A stretch of 64,000 nt of DNA from Amycolatopsis sp. DSM 110486 (GCF_019468465.1 NZ_CP080519.1:9851001-9915000); one strand, 5' to 3'. Shown: positions 53,635 through 63,218, counted from the stretch's first letter. The notes: generated by a model not told the origin, from the letters alone. Numbers and translations: made by a program.

Positions 53635-55001
53635 GACGTCCACCACCCCTCAGGCTGGGTGAGCAGGGCCGGGTCGAAGCCGGCGGCGACGAGGTCATCG
53701 AGCGTGTCGGCGCGCAGCGCGCCCGCCACGGGCACGGCGCGGCGGTCGGGTCCGCGGCGGTAGATCTCGTTGGAGATCACCGCCGGGCCGTCGGCGTCGA
53801 TGACCTCGCGGATCGAGGCGATCACCCGGGTGGTGCGGTCGGCGGCGCGGTCGAGGTGGACCACGAAATGCACCGCGCTCGCCACCAGCAGTGCGGTCGC
53901 CTCCAGCGACAGTCGTTCCGGGCCCTGGGCGGCGTAGGAGGCCAGCCGGGTGAAGGCGATCTTCGAGCTGGACGCGTGCAACGTGGCCATGGAGCCGTCG
54001 TTGCCTTGGGACATCGCGTTGCACATCGGGATGACCTCGGGCCCCCGGATCTCGCCGACGATCACGCGGTCCGGGCTCATGCGCAGGCCCCAGCGGACCA
54101 GCTCGGCCTGATCGATCGCGCCCTCGCCCTCGACGTTCGCCTCCCGGGCCTGCAGCGCGATGACGTCGGCGTGCAATCGGGGATCGCGGTCCAGCCCGAG
54201 TTCGAAGGCGTCCTCGATGGTGACGATCCGCTCCGCCGGGTCCATCTCCGAGCCCAGCGCACGCAGCAGAGTGGTCTTGCCCGCGCTCGTGCCGCCGGTG
54301 ATCAGCACGTTCTTCCGCGCCCGCACCAACGCGCGTAAGAACCGCTCCAGCCCGGCGTCGATTGTGCCGCGGCGGCGCAGCTGCGCCAGCGACGTGGTCA
54401 GGTAGCCGTGCCGGCGGATCGTGCATGCCGTCACTCCGGCCGCCGTCAGACCCAGCACAGCGAAGAGGCGTTCCCCGCCGGGCAACTGCAGGTTCAGCGC
54501 GGGCGAGCCACGGTCGAAGCGCCGCTCCTCCGAGGACGCGCGCGCCGCGAGCGTGCGGATCTGCTCGGTGAACTCCTCATTCGATCCTGCAACCGGTGAG
54601 GCCTGGGTACGGCGGCCGTCGGTGTGCTGGAGAAACACCCGGTCGAAGCGGTTGACCACGATGGTCTCGACCGTCGGATCGGCCAGCAACGGCTGCAACC
54701 CGCCCAGGCCGAACACCTCATCCAACACCTGCTCGACCAGACCCTGCTCGGTCGCGGCAGTCGGTAGCGCGCGGCCGGCGAGCAGCTCGGCTTCGCTGTG
54801 CGCGACCATTTCAGCCTCGAGCACCTCGCGGCCGATCTCCCGCCGCCGCGCCGAGCTCACCGGGGCGCCGTTGGCAGTCTCGCCCTCGATGCGCGCTGGG
54901 AGGTTCGCGGTCAGTGCGGTCCGCAGTCGTGTCCGCAGGCGCTGCTCGGCGCCGCTCTCAGCTGGCTGTGCGCTGACGCGGGCCGGGTCGATGGCGGTCA
55001 T
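53631..55001 (-). CDS. tadA: TadA/CpaF-type secretion ATPase
   Basis: 456 residues, T2SSE family. Walker A GGTSAGKTT near residue 233, aspartate box region with ERIVTIEDAFELGLD, Walker B IVGEIRGPEVI, and the histidine motif ATLHASS. It powers pilus extension and retraction at the membrane. The ATG overlaps the stop of the TadZ-like gene. Confidence 0.93.
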   Translation of the reverse strand: MTAIDPARVSAQPAESGAEQRLRTRLRTALTANLPARIEGETANGAPVSSARRREIGREVLEAEMVAHSEAELLAGRALPTAATEQGLVEQVLDEVFGLGGLQPLLADPTVETIVVNRFDRVFLQHTDGRRTQASPVAGSNEEFTEQIRTLAARASSEERRFDRGSPALNLQLPGGERLFAVLGLTAAGVTACTIRRHGYLTTSLAQLRRRGTIDAGLERFLRALVRARKNVLITGGTSAGKTTLLRALGSEMDPAERIVTIEDAFELGLDRDPRLHADVIALQAREANVEGEGAIDQAELVRWGLRMSPDRVIVGEIRGPEVIPMCNAMSQGNDGSMATLHASSSKIAFTRLASYAAQGPERLSLEATALLVASAVHFVVHLDRAADRTTRVIASIREVIDADGPAVISNEIYRRGPDRRAVPVAGALRADTLDDLVAAGFDPALLTQPEGWWTS

Positions 55002-55921
55002 GCCGGATCCGTTCCGACAAGCCGAAGGTGATGACCGTTGTTCTCCAGCGTGGTTGGCCAGGCTGGCGGCGTCGGCACCGGGCGGAGTCGGTCCAGCGGC
55101 GGTTCACGCAGCTGAACCACCTCCCCGCCGGGCAGACGGACCTGCTGCGCCGGCACCCCCGGCACGCCCACCGCCGCGACGGCCGGCGACCGTGGCGCCG
55201 CCGTCGCAGCCAAAACACGGGCAAGCGCGGTGACCGACTGCTCGAACCCACCGGAGCCGCGTCGGCGGACGCGGGAAGTTCGCCGGCCGCTGAACGCGGC
55301 GGCACCGACCGGGTCATCCGGGATACGCCCGATCGCCGACACGCCAAGCTCGCGCTCAACCTCCGCGGTCGCGTAGCCCTGGCCGGTCAGCAACAGCCCG
55401 GGCCGCGCCGTCCAGCCGGCCAGTTCCGGCAGCCGCGCCGCGGCATGAGCGAGGTCCTCGACACGAGTCCGGCACATCAGAATCAGGGCGTCTGCCCGAC
55501 GGGCGATCGCCTCGGCCGGCGAGCCGCGGTCAACCCGGCCGCAATCGGCCAGCACCACCACGCCCGGAACCCGCGCGAGCACGTGCAGCACCGGGCCGGT
55601 GTGCGCGGTGACCATCGTGTGCAACGCAGCGCGCGCATGCGGCCCGCCGGGCGGGGCGACCAGCACCCGCGGTCCGGCCGGCAGGGGCTGGGTGTGCTCC
55701 CACACCGCCGCCGGGTCCTGCACGCGACGCACGACCGCCGCCAAGCTCACCAACCCCGGCGCGGTCGGCAGCCCGAACCGCAGCGCGAGGTCGCCACCGG
55801 ACGGGTCGACCTCAGCAACCAGCCGGCAGGTGGCCTCTGGGTGCGGCCACCGCGCGGCCAAGCCCATGGCCAGCGTGGTCACGCCGGGCGAACCCTTCAC
55901 CGAACACAACGCGATCAGCAT
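54998..55921 (-). CDS. tadZ: TadZ/CpaE-like MinD-family ATPase
   Basis: 307 residues. The N-terminal KGSPGVTTLAMG is a deviant Walker A. Conserved DPSGGDLALRFG and VVVLADCGRVD fit the MinD/ParA fold. TadZ proteins localise the pilus assembly site at the pole. The C-terminal 80 residues are Pro/Arg-rich and not conserved. 1-base overlap with the CpaB-like gene. Confidence 0.8.
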   Translation of the reverse strand: MLIALCSVKGSPGVTTLAMGLAARWPHPEATCRLVAEVDPSGGDLALRFGLPTAPGLVSLAAVVRRVQDPAAVWEHTQPLPAGPRVLVAPPGGPHARAALHTMVTAHTGPVLHVLARVPGVVVLADCGRVDRGSPAEAIARRADALILMCRTRVEDLAHAAARLPELAGWTARPGLLLTGQGYATAEVERELGVSAIGRIPDDPVGAAAFSGRRTSRVRRRGSGGFEQSVTALARVLAATAAPRSPAVAAVGVPGVPAQQVRLPGGEVVQLREPPLDRLRPVPTPPAWPTTLENNGHHLRLVGTDPA

Positions 55922-56625
55922 CAGCGACCACCACCCGCAGGCTGAAGCACCAACGCCAACTGCGCGGCCGAGGCCTGCGCCAGCTGCGCCGCGCTCGCAG
56001 TGTCGAGCTCAAGCGACACCACGCAGCTCGAATCCGCGCCCGCAGGCGCGACACCGAGAATGGTCGCCAACCACGATGTGCCCGGCGCCGTTGCCTGGTC
56101 CCCGGCGCCTGGCGTTCCGGCCGCCGTGACGACCACCGCGACCGCGGCACCAGCCGCGAGCTCCGGCGGGAACTGGCCCGGCTCCAGCCCAACCGCCACC
56201 ACAGCACGCCCCACAGGAATCGCCGCAGCGCCGACGGCGTCCGGAGTCAGCAGCGCGCCGGAGCCGAGGCTGGTTGCCATCGGGCGACCCACGACGCTGG
56301 ACGCCTGACCCGCGGGGATGACCATGACCCCCGCCGCGGGCGAGACGTCGACGCTACGCAAGTCCGTCGGCACCAGCACGTGCCCCAGCGCCACCGGACG
56401 CGCCACAGCCAGCACTGGCTCGCGGTGGGCGTTGTTGCCGGCCCACCACAGCGACCCGCCGACGCACACCACGACCAGCAGCACCCCGGCCACCAGGTGC
56501 GGCAGTCGCCGCCGGCCGCGTCGAGCCGCCGGAACTCGGCGCGATCCCGACGAGTCAAGCCACGACACCGTTCGGAGCTCGTTCGACGACGAGCGCCCCC
56601 GGGTGGGGGTATCCGTGCTGGTCAT
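55921..56625 (-). CDS. cpaB: SAF-domain CpaB/RcpC-like pilus protein
   Basis: 234 residues. A cytoplasmic basic N-terminus, a transmembrane segment (LVAGVLLVVVCVGGSLWWAG), then a SAF domain (about 80-140: VLAVARPVALGHVLVPTDLR). Matches CpaB/RcpC pilus assembly proteins anchored in the membrane. ATG 56625 was chosen because GGAGG lies 7 bases upstream. Confidence 0.82.
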   Translation of the reverse strand: MTSTDTPTRGRSSSNELRTVSWLDSSGSRRVPAARRGRRRLPHLVAGVLLVVVCVGGSLWWAGNNAHREPVLAVARPVALGHVLVPTDLRSVDVSPAAGVMVIPAGQASSVVGRPMATSLGSGALLTPDAVGAAAIPVGRAVVAVGLEPGQFPPELAAGAAVAVVVTAAGTPGAGDQATAPGTSWLATILGVAPAGADSSCVVSLELDTASAAQLAQASAAQLALVLQPAGGGR

Positions 56626-56722
56626 GATGCAACCTCCAGGCATAGATCACCTGCACCACGAATTCGCGAAAACGCAGTCAGGAGGGGAAAAGAACGACTA
56701 TTCGATTGAGAACTCTCCGGCC

Positions 56723-57721
56723 CTAGCCGGTTCCCAGCGCTTGAGCTTCAGCGACTCGCAACGCCGCCGACGCGCTGGTCGTCAGGTCCGGGAATGTCCC
56801 CGACGCCCCCGCACCGGCCCACGCGATCCGCCACGAAACCGTGGCAGTCACCCGAAATTGTTCCCCCGGAGCTCCCGCCGAGGACCGCTGGTACGTGTGA
56901 CCGCAGTCCGGCGACGCCGCCCTCGGATCACCTCTACTAGTGAATGGCGTGCCCGGCCCGGTGCACGTCACCGTGCTGCCGTCGCCCATCGACCACACCA
57001 CCGACACCGGCGTCGCTGTCGCGGTCACCGAGACCGCCGGCACCGCCGCAGTCGCCGTCCTCGACAACCACCCATCCCGATCGAGCCACAACCACGTTGG
57101 CAACCGCACCAACTGCGTCCCCGCCGGACTCGATGCGATCAGCGGACTCGGCAACCGCAGCTGCGCCCGCGCCTGCGCCGCCAGCTCCTCCGGCGACGGC
57201 ACCGGCGCCGCACCTGGGGCTTGCCCATCCGGAATCCACACTGGCGCGCGGAACAACGCGTCCCGTGCCCCAGTGCCCGAGCAGCGATAGACGTACCACG
57301 CGCCGCCCCCGTTCTCGGCCTGCGCTGATACCACGTGGCCCTGTTCAGCCGAGCGCAACGACACAAGACTCACGCCGCCCGCGCCCGAGCTGTAGCTAGC
57401 GGTCTTCACGCCCGACGGAAGTTGATAGTCGCTGCGCACGTACGAGCACCGCGCGCGATCGTCTTGCCCGACCTTGGTGTCGCCTGGCGGTGCCGAAAGC
57501 GCTGGTCCTTCGGGTTCATGCGGCGACCTCGGTGCACCTGGCCCCGGCGCTGGAGAAACATCGCGTCCGCCTTGCCCTGCACCGAGTGCACAACCCGCGT
57601 AGGCCGCCTGACCACAATCGACGTCTCCGAACCAGTCGCCCGCAAACGCAGGCCCCACGCACGCGAGCATTGCGGAGCAGGTCAACATCGCCGCTGTAGC
57701 AGCTCGCTCGACGCTCAGCAT
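56723..57721 (-). CDS. secreted protein of the Tad locus, unknown
   Basis: 332 residues. A signal peptide (about 1-27, ending VGPAFAGD) is followed by an extracellular, Pro/Ser-rich region and a beta-rich C-terminal part with cysteines (STVTCTGPGTPF, DCGHTYQRSS, PKD-like). Its start overlaps the lipoprotein stop. May be a cell-surface accessory of the pilus. Confidence 0.65.
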   Translation of the reverse strand: MLSVERAATAAMLTCSAMLACVGPAFAGDWFGDVDCGQAAYAGCALGAGQGGRDVSPAPGPGAPRSPHEPEGPALSAPPGDTKVGQDDRARCSYVRSDYQLPSGVKTASYSSGAGGVSLVSLRSAEQGHVVSAQAENGGGAWYVYRCSGTGARDALFRAPVWIPDGQAPGAAPVPSPEELAAQARAQLRLPSPLIASSPAGTQLVRLPTWLWLDRDGWLSRTATAAVPAVSVTATATPVSVVWSMGDGSTVTCTGPGTPFTSRGDPRAASPDCGHTYQRSSAGAPGEQFRVTATVSWRIAWAGAGASGTFPDLTTSASAALRVAEAQALGTG

Positions 57722-58293
57722 GATCCGGTTCCCGCTACCGCGAACCGAGTCACCCGCCAGGATCCGTCGATGCCCAGTTTGACCTCGGCGTTGATCAGGT
57801 GCTTGCCGCCGGGCTCACTGTCGGCTGGCTTGCCCGTGTCGGTCCGGTACTTCAACCAGCCGCTCGCGTCTGAGCAGTCACGGATCATGACGGTCTTCGG
57901 TGCGCTCTGCGAATCCACAGACTGAACAACCGGCACACCGACAGGATGCCCCTTGGTGATCAGGCGGTTCGCGTGGTCGGCGTACATCTGGCGCGACAGC
58001 ACCGAAAGCGCGTCGCCCGTCGTGTGATCAGCCAATCGCGACGACTGCCAGTCAGACGTCGCCGCCACCGCCGCGACATCGTCCCACATCGCCAAGTACG
58101 CCGTGGTGGCGTTTTGCGCCGCGGCTTCTGCAGGAGACGTAGTTGCGCGGCTCGGGGTCGACGCTGGCACGCTTGGCCTGGCGGAAGCGGGAGCTGAGGC
58201 TCCACCAGAACCGCACGCGGTCGCACCCAGGCCGATCCCGATCACCGTGACCAGCGCGGCCGTGCGCATGCCCTTGCTCGAAAGACGCGTCAT
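57715..58293 (-). CDS. putative lipoprotein
   Basis: 192 residues. An N-terminal signal with a lipobox-like LGATAC (Cys27) is followed by a Ser/Pro/Ala-rich linker and a folded domain (TTAYLAMWDDVAAVAATSDW ... HLINAEVKLGIDGSWRVTRF) of an NTF2-like size. First gene of the Tad operon as read; the prepilin peptidase lies divergently upstream. ATG 58293 gives the best lipoprotein start. Confidence 0.72.
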   Translation of the reverse strand: MTRLSSKGMRTAALVTVIGIGLGATACGSGGASAPASARPSVPASTPSRATTSPAEAAAQNATTAYLAMWDDVAAVAATSDWQSSRLADHTTGDALSVLSRQMYADHANRLITKGHPVGVPVVQSVDSQSAPKTVMIRDCSDASGWLKYRTDTGKPADSEPGGKHLINAEVKLGIDGSWRVTRFAVAGTGSC

Positions 58294-58514
58294 CGCTGGC
58301 CCCCAGGTCGCTGGTATCCGTTGCCCGCACGTGCACGCGTTCCCCGGATGGAACACGTCGGGCTTGGCATTCGTGCAAGGTCGACTTTCCCGTTTTGAGG
58401 TCGGCACTCGTGAACTCGTCGGTGAAGTTCACCCGATGGGCTGGGCACGACCATGTGCGAAGCGCGAACGGCGGTTGTTGTGTACATCTTGATCAAGTGA
58501 GAACCGAGGTCACC

Positions 58515-59165
58515 GTGCAGTTCGCGCAAATCCGTGGGTGGTCGACGCTGGGCGCCGTCGTCGTTGGTCTCGTACTGGGGGCAGCAGGAAGCCTGCTCAC
58601 ACGCCGGTTCGTACCGCCCGGCCACGTTGCCGCCAGGTCGTGGTGGCTGGGGGCACTGATCACGGCTGTTGTGCTGGGACTCGTGGCCTGGCGCGTTCGC
58701 GCCGGCGGCGAACCCGTGGTCGACGGATACGTGGCGGTGCTGGCGGTCCCGCTCGCAGTCATCGACTCGTGCGAGCATCGGTTGCCACGCGCGCTGTTGT
58801 GGCCACAGCTGGGCGGCGCTCTGCTCGGGTTCTCGATCTTGTGTGTCGTACGGAACGACTCCGCGCCTGGTGTCCGCGCCGTCGCTGCACTCGCAGCGGC
58901 CGCTGGCCTGTTTCTCGTCCTGGCCCTCGTGACTGCCGGAGAAGTGGGAGCCGGGGACATCAGCGCAGCTGCGGTGGTCGGGCTGGTGACGGGATGGCTC
59001 GGATGGCCGTTCGTCGGCGGTGCTCTCCTGACGGCCTCGGTCCTGGCGCTCGTCCTCGTCGCCGTCCCGGGAGTCAGGCAACGCAACGCAGCGGGTGTGG
59101 TTCTGGTGCCCTTTGGGCCGTGTCTCTACGCAGGAGCCCTCGTGATGGTTGTGGCGGCCGCGTAA
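58515..59165 (+). CDS. prepilin peptidase (TadV/CpaA type, A24)
   Basis: About 216 residues, 5-6 transmembrane helices. The aspartyl peptidase aspartates lie in VIDSCEHRLPR (first Asp) and GAGDISAAAVVG (GxGD motif). It would cleave the TadE/pilin leader peptides. GTG 58515 with GAGG upstream is preferred; an upstream GTG at 58497 is possible. Divergent from the Tad operon, about 220 bases from the lipoprotein start. Confidence 0.82.
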   Translation: MQFAQIRGWSTLGAVVVGLVLGAAGSLLTRRFVPPGHVAARSWWLGALITAVVLGLVAWRVRAGGEPVVDGYVAVLAVPLAVIDSCEHRLPRALLWPQLGGALLGFSILCVVRNDSAPGVRAVAALAAAAGLFLVLALVTAGEVGAGDISAAAVVGLVTGWLGWPFVGGALLTASVLALVLVAVPGVRQRNAAGVVLVPFGPCLYAGALVMVVAAA

Positions 59166-59199
59166 CTCAGGGACGACGGGCCCCGCCGAGATTTCCAGG

Positions 59200-59237
59200 G
59201 CTGGGGTGGCGCGAATAGGGAGGGGCGCCACCCCAGC
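59200..59237. terminator. stem-loop after the prepilin peptidase gene
   Basis: A 13-bp perfect stem (59200-59212 with 59225-59237) and a 12-base loop, 34 bases past the stop. The rest of the interval to 59471 contains no convincing gene. Confidence 0.75.
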
Positions 59238-59471
59238 GCGCGATGTCGAGCGCAGACCTACCGGCCCCCCGACGGGATCGGCAGCTCGAACAGATGACTC
59301 GACTCGCATACCTCCACGATGAGGTGCCGAGCTCCGTGAAGGAACTGAACGGCGAGCACAGCGGTGTGCTGATTTTGTGCCGCTTTTGTGCCGGTTGTGT
59401 CATGGTGGAAATCGTTTTCGTATCTGATCGCGTCACCTGGTCGACGCAGTCCGGCCGCGCAGGGCCCACAC

Positions 59472-59723
59472 TCACGCGCGCCGGTGACGAATCTTGTCCG
59501 ACGCTTCAACACCAGACGCCGTGAGCTCAAGTCGCTGGGTCGTCGGTTCGGAGGCGAGGTGACCAGACGCCATCAGCTTTGAGCACGCCTGAGCAACCCA
59601 GTCCGCCACCGCCTGTCCTCCGTCGGCGATGAAGAACTCGTCGTACCGACGCAGAGTTCCGCGCTCGACTCGGCGCAGGGCGCGCTGGGACGGCACATCG
59701 ATTTCTGTTTCTTCTATGTTCAC
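59472..59723 (-). CDS. small hypothetical protein
   Basis: 83 residues: ALRRVERGTLRRYDEFFIAD, then VADWVAQACSKLMASGHLAS and a C-terminal LTASGVEA. A wHTH-like small protein common in Pseudonocardiaceae. GTG start overlaps the upstream gene's stop, with GGAGAAG before it. Function unknown. Confidence 0.65.
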   Translation of the reverse strand: MNIEETEIDVPSQRALRRVERGTLRRYDEFFIADGGQAVADWVAQACSKLMASGHLASEPTTQRLELTASGVEASDKIRHRRA

Positions 59724-60718
59724 GCTGCTTCTCCGACCACCAGGCGGGACCGGACGGACGCGTGCTGACCGCTGAGCGCCACGCCAAACTCCTTGTCGAG
59801 CAGCACAGTCTCACGACTGGCCGGTTCAGTCCCCTGTGGACTACCGGAGTACACGTGGAGTGGAACAGACGACGGCCCAGGATGGCTACGAGGCGTAACC
59901 TCGCCCCCGTGTGTTGACCTGTCCAGCCGCGCGTGTATCTCGATTGCCGTTCGCAGCAGCGCACGCAGCTGACCCACTTCCGACGGGCGAAGAATCGCGG
60001 CACCAGACGCGTCGAACGTCAAACGCGGACCTCGTTCATCTATCGATACCCGCACGCACGAGCGTCGTCCGTCACGGTCACGGCACGACACGGCCCATGC
60101 GCGTCGCCCAGCCTTCCAACCAGCCCTGATCAACACAGCCAGAACACCATGCCGGTTGCGCACCTTCCGAGCCCGCGCCGACCGCGCTTGCCCGCCGTCA
60201 CCGCCCACTTCGGCGTCACGCCGAAGCAACGAGCCCGACCTCGCGCGCATCACTGGTCCCTCATCGTTGCTCGCGCTCGACACGAGTCCTGGCTTTCGAA
60301 CCGCCACCGTCGTTGAGTGTGCATCCACCGGAGTGGCCACGGCCCGGCGCCCATCGTCAAAGTTCGGGACTACCGAGGCGACGCGGGGCTCGAATGACGA
60401 AAACCACGGGCTGTTCGGGTTGCGTCGGTTCGGAACCGGTGGTGGCACCCGACCGGGAACCCGCCTCGGCAACAACGGCATCGGACCTTCAAGGTCAAGG
60501 CCGCTCTCCTGCAATGACAGAGGAAAGCACTGCGGGCAGTACTCCAGCGCGGGGCGCGCGGAACGGGTTCGAACGCAGGCGACACCGCACTCCGATAGGC
60601 CAAAGAACCGCCCGCCGCCGCACAGCCGCTCTTCGTTGCCAGGCAAAACCAGGTGGAGGAACCTGCCGCTCCACAGCCCTGGCCACCTCGTCTGCTGCGC
60701 GTTGAGGTCGTCGTTCAT
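59720..60718 (-). CDS. zinc-finger-like hypothetical protein
   Basis: 332 residues. The N-terminal 65 residues are a small cysteine-containing domain (GNEERLCGGGRFFGLSECGV ACV ... YCPQCFP). A variable, charged linker and a C-terminal domain (about 205-275: GVLAVLIRAGWKAGRRAWAV; EVGQLRALLRTAIEIHARLD) follow. No family recognised. AGGAGGGG directly precedes the ATG at 60718, so this start is firm. Confidence 0.6.
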   Translation of the reverse strand: MNDDLNAQQTRWPGLWSGRFLHLVLPGNEERLCGGGRFFGLSECGVACVRTRSARPALEYCPQCFPLSLQESGLDLEGPMPLLPRRVPGRVPPPVPNRRNPNSPWFSSFEPRVASVVPNFDDGRRAVATPVDAHSTTVAVRKPGLVSSASNDEGPVMRARSGSLLRRDAEVGGDGGQARSARARKVRNRHGVLAVLIRAGWKAGRRAWAVSCRDRDGRRSCVRVSIDERGPRLTFDASGAAILRPSEVGQLRALLRTAIEIHARLDRSTHGGEVTPRSHPGPSSVPLHVYSGSPQGTEPASRETVLLDKEFGVALSGQHASVRSRLVVGEAA

Positions 60719-61174
60719 CAATCCCCTCCTGCACTGAGGGCGACGGACCTGGCAGCGGCCGGGGATGCGCCGCCTGGTCCGCCGCGTCCGAGGGAAGCGA
60801 GCGGCGGAGCGGAGCACCACAGCCTCCGGGGTCCGCCGACGGGCTGGTCTCCACGCCCCGCCACTCGCCTCATGAACCCGGGCGCCTCTGCGGGTAGGCG
60901 TCGCCCGGGCGAACTCGAAGGAGGTGAATCCGCTCCGGAACCGGCTGCCGCATCTGCGGGCCGGCGGCTCGTCGCGGGACGGAGGACCGGTGCCACCGCG
61001 TCGTGTACGGCATCTCCGGTCATGGCCACCCCTTACGCGGTTCCGTCCACCTTCGTCGAACGTTGCCAACGTTGCTTTGTTGACAGCATCAATGTCAACA
61101 CCGGAAACATTGGAGGGCAATGACCTGTTCGGGTGATGTGCGCTTCACGGCGCCACTGCCCTATCCTGTGTTGC
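60719..61174. other. intergenic region between divergent genes
   Basis: About 455 bases holding the promoters of the zinc-finger-like gene and the XRE/DUF5753 gene. A minus-strand frame at 60718-61029 overlaps the next start by TGATG but its composition is poor, so I do not call it. Confidence 0.4.
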
Positions 61175-62035
61175 ATGCCTGGCAACACGGCGACAATCAA
61201 GTCCAAAGCAGTCGGCGCCAAGCTGAGGAAGCTGCGAACAGATCGCCGCCAATCGCTCCGAGCTGCGGCGGCTGACCTGGGCATCGATCCCAGCACATTG
61301 CTTCGCTACGAGACCGGCGAGCGAGGCCCGAAGGCCGAGACGGTCGCCCGAATCTTGGGTCACTACGGCGTCAACAACGGCCTATACGACGAGATCATGG
61401 GCATGCTCGCCGATGTTGACGCCCCGCAGTGGCTCGCGATCTCGTTGCCAGAGCAACGGCAACAGACCGCCGCCCTGCTCGAGTTCGAAGCAGCGGCCGG
61501 CACCATCACCGAGGTTGCGCCGCTGCTGATCCCCGGCCTGGTGCAGAGTCCGGATTACACCCGCGCGATCATGTCCGGTGGCACGGTGCCGTCCGACGAG
61601 GTCAGTCTCCGCGTTGCAACTCGCCTCGGTCGCCGAGAAGTCGTGAGCATCGATAGGCCCAATCCCGCGAACCTGGTCGTGCTGGTTGGCGAGGCCGCCC
61701 TGCGGCAGGTGATCGGGACCAAGGACATGATGGTGGAGCAGCTGGACTACCTGTTGAAGGTCGCGAGCTGGCCACATGTCGACGTGCGGGTGGTGCCGTT
61801 CACCAGCGGTTGGCATCCCGCGTTGGAGGGTGCATTCACGCTGATCGACCCGCGAGCCGACGACGGGCTCTCGATCGTATTCCTCGAGAACCGGCGAAGT
61901 GGGCTGATCCTGCACGAGGACAAGGACGTGAAGGCGTATCGCGAGGCAATCCCACTCGTCTCGTCAGCCGCGCTGAGCCCCGCAGCTTCGATCGAGTTCA
62001 TCGCCGATCTTGTCAACGGAATGAGGACACCATGA
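61175..62035 (+). CDS. XRE-family regulator with DUF5753 domain
   Basis: 286 residues. An N-terminal helix-turn-helix (LRKLRTDRRQSLRAAAADLG IDPSTLLRYETGERGP, about 14-50) is followed by the DUF5753 domain (ALLEFEAAAGTITEVAPLLI PGLVQSPDYTRA ... VDVRVVPFTSGWHPALEGAF). This is a common actinobacterial pair with DUF397, similar to the WhiJ/BldB-like developmental group. ATG 61175 chosen. The stop overlaps the DUF397 start (ATGA). Confidence 0.9.
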   Translation: MPGNTATIKSKAVGAKLRKLRTDRRQSLRAAAADLGIDPSTLLRYETGERGPKAETVARILGHYGVNNGLYDEIMGMLADVDAPQWLAISLPEQRQQTAALLEFEAAAGTITEVAPLLIPGLVQSPDYTRAIMSGGTVPSDEVSLRVATRLGRREVVSIDRPNPANLVVLVGEAALRQVIGTKDMMVEQLDYLLKVASWPHVDVRVVPFTSGWHPALEGAFTLIDPRADDGLSIVFLENRRSGLILHEDKDVKAYREAIPLVSSAALSPAASIEFIADLVNGMRTP

Positions 62036-62220
62036 CTGCGCCGTCAACCGCCAGCAGCTGGCGGAAGCCGCGTCGGAGCCAGAACGGCAACAACTGCGTG
62101 GAGGTCGCGCTCGCCCCGACCGAGGTCGGCGTCCGCGACACGAAGGATCGAGATAGCGGGCAGCTGTCGGTCACCAGCACGGCATGGCGCGCGCTGATCA
62201 AGAACTTCTCACGCGAGTGA
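62032..62220 (+). CDS. DUF397 protein
   Basis: 62 residues with the DUF397 core WRKPRRSQNGNNCVEVALAP, VGVRDTKD, and a C-terminal WRALIKNF. Partner of the preceding XRE/DUF5753 regulator; such pairs may act as regulator and antagonist or toxin-antitoxin-like modules. Confidence 0.88.
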   Translation: MTAPSTASSWRKPRRSQNGNNCVEVALAPTEVGVRDTKDRDSGQLSVTSTAWRALIKNFSRE

Positions 62221-62396
62221 TCGAACCATCTCGATGCCACGGTGAGTTTCCACCGGGGCATCGGCGTGCTCGGAACGGATGCTCCGGCGCAAGTCCGCTC
62301 ACGAACCTCCGACAGCTGTGCGTCGACCGACGAGCGTAGTTCACACCTTGGGGAATTCGTGATCACCGTCCTCGCTGGAGCTGTAACTTCAAAGAC

Positions 62397-62434
62397 GCCC
62401 TCAGCACGCCCTCCCTATAGCGTGCGGAGGGCGC
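62397..62434. terminator. stem-loop between convergent genes
   Basis: Arms 62397-62410 and 62421-62434 pair over 13 of 14 positions with a 10-base loop. It lies between the DUF397 gene and the HAD hydrolase gene, in an otherwise empty 300-base gap. Confidence 0.65.
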
Positions 62435-62525
62435 TTCGCATGGACTGGAGGTCCGTCCAAGCCTGGGGCGACGGCTTTCAGCTCTATCCACGCTGCGGAA
62501 GCACTCGAACCGTCCACGCCGTGGT

Positions 62526-63218
62526 TCAAAGCTGGGGGAAGGCGCTCAGGTTCGGGATGACATGCGTGGCGCCGGCGGCGCGGAGCTCCTCTTCGGGGGT
62601 CTTGCCGGTGGCGACGGCGATGATCACGACGCCCGCAGTGAGCGCGGCTTTCACGTCGTTAGATGTGTCTCCGACAAGCACAGTGTCTGGGTTCGCGAAG
62701 CGTGTGCCGGTGCGTTGTTCGGCGCGCTGCTGCGCGATCGTCACCAGCATCGACCGGTCAGCGTGGTCGTCCCCGAACGCGCTGGCTTCGAGGTCGAGGT
62801 ACTTGTCTAGGCCGAAGACCTCCAGCTTGATCCGCGCCACCGCTCGCAGGTTGCCGCTGAGCACCGCCTGGTAGACGGCCGGGTCACCTGCCAGCCGAGC
62901 CAACGTCTCCTCCGCGTCTGGCAGCGCGCGCCCCGTTGTTCGCAGCTCGTCGCGGGCATCCTCGTACTCCTGCACGAGAGCGTCCGCCAGGCGCCCGACC
63001 TTGTCGGCCGTGGGTTCGATGTCGTTGATGCGCAGTGATTCGGCCATGATGTCCAGCTCGGTTCGGCCGGCGATCTTCGCCAGCTTGGCGAGCGGCCGGC
63101 CCGTCACGGCCGGAAAGGCGCGGTCGTAGATTGCTCGCCCCACGCCGCGGGTCTCGATCAGCGTGTGGTCGACATCCCAGAGCACCAGGGTGCGGGGAGA
63201 GCGATGGGGGACGGTCAT
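62526..63218 (-). CDS. HAD-superfamily hydrolase (phosphatase-like)
   Basis: 230 residues. Motif I DVDHTLI (nucleophile and acid Asp), motif II SGN, and motif IV GDTSNDV are present, with a helical cap after motif I (ETRGVGRAIYDRAFPAVTGR). Phosphoglycolate phosphatase-like. Substrate unknown. ATG 63218 selected. Divergent from the XRE gene. Confidence 0.87.
   Translation of the reverse strand: MTVPHRSPRTLVLWDVDHTLIETRGVGRAIYDRAFPAVTGRPLAKLAKIAGRTELDIMAESLRINDIEPTADKVGRLADALVQEYEDARDELRTTGRALPDAEETLARLAGDPAVYQAVLSGNLRAVARIKLEVFGLDKYLDLEASAFGDDHADRSMLVTIAQQRAEQRTGTRFANPDTVLVGDTSNDVKAALTAGVVIIAVATGKTPEEELRAAGATHVIPNLSAFPQL

Noticed and set aside
59243..59524. 93-residue plus-strand frame near the prepilin peptidase terminator
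   Set aside because: Overlaps the stronger minus-strand small gene and has no start signal or recognisable domain.
60718..61029. 103-residue minus-strand frame before the zinc-finger-like gene
   Set aside because: The TGATG overlap is suggestive, but the composition is low-complexity Ala/Pro/Arg and no family is visible.
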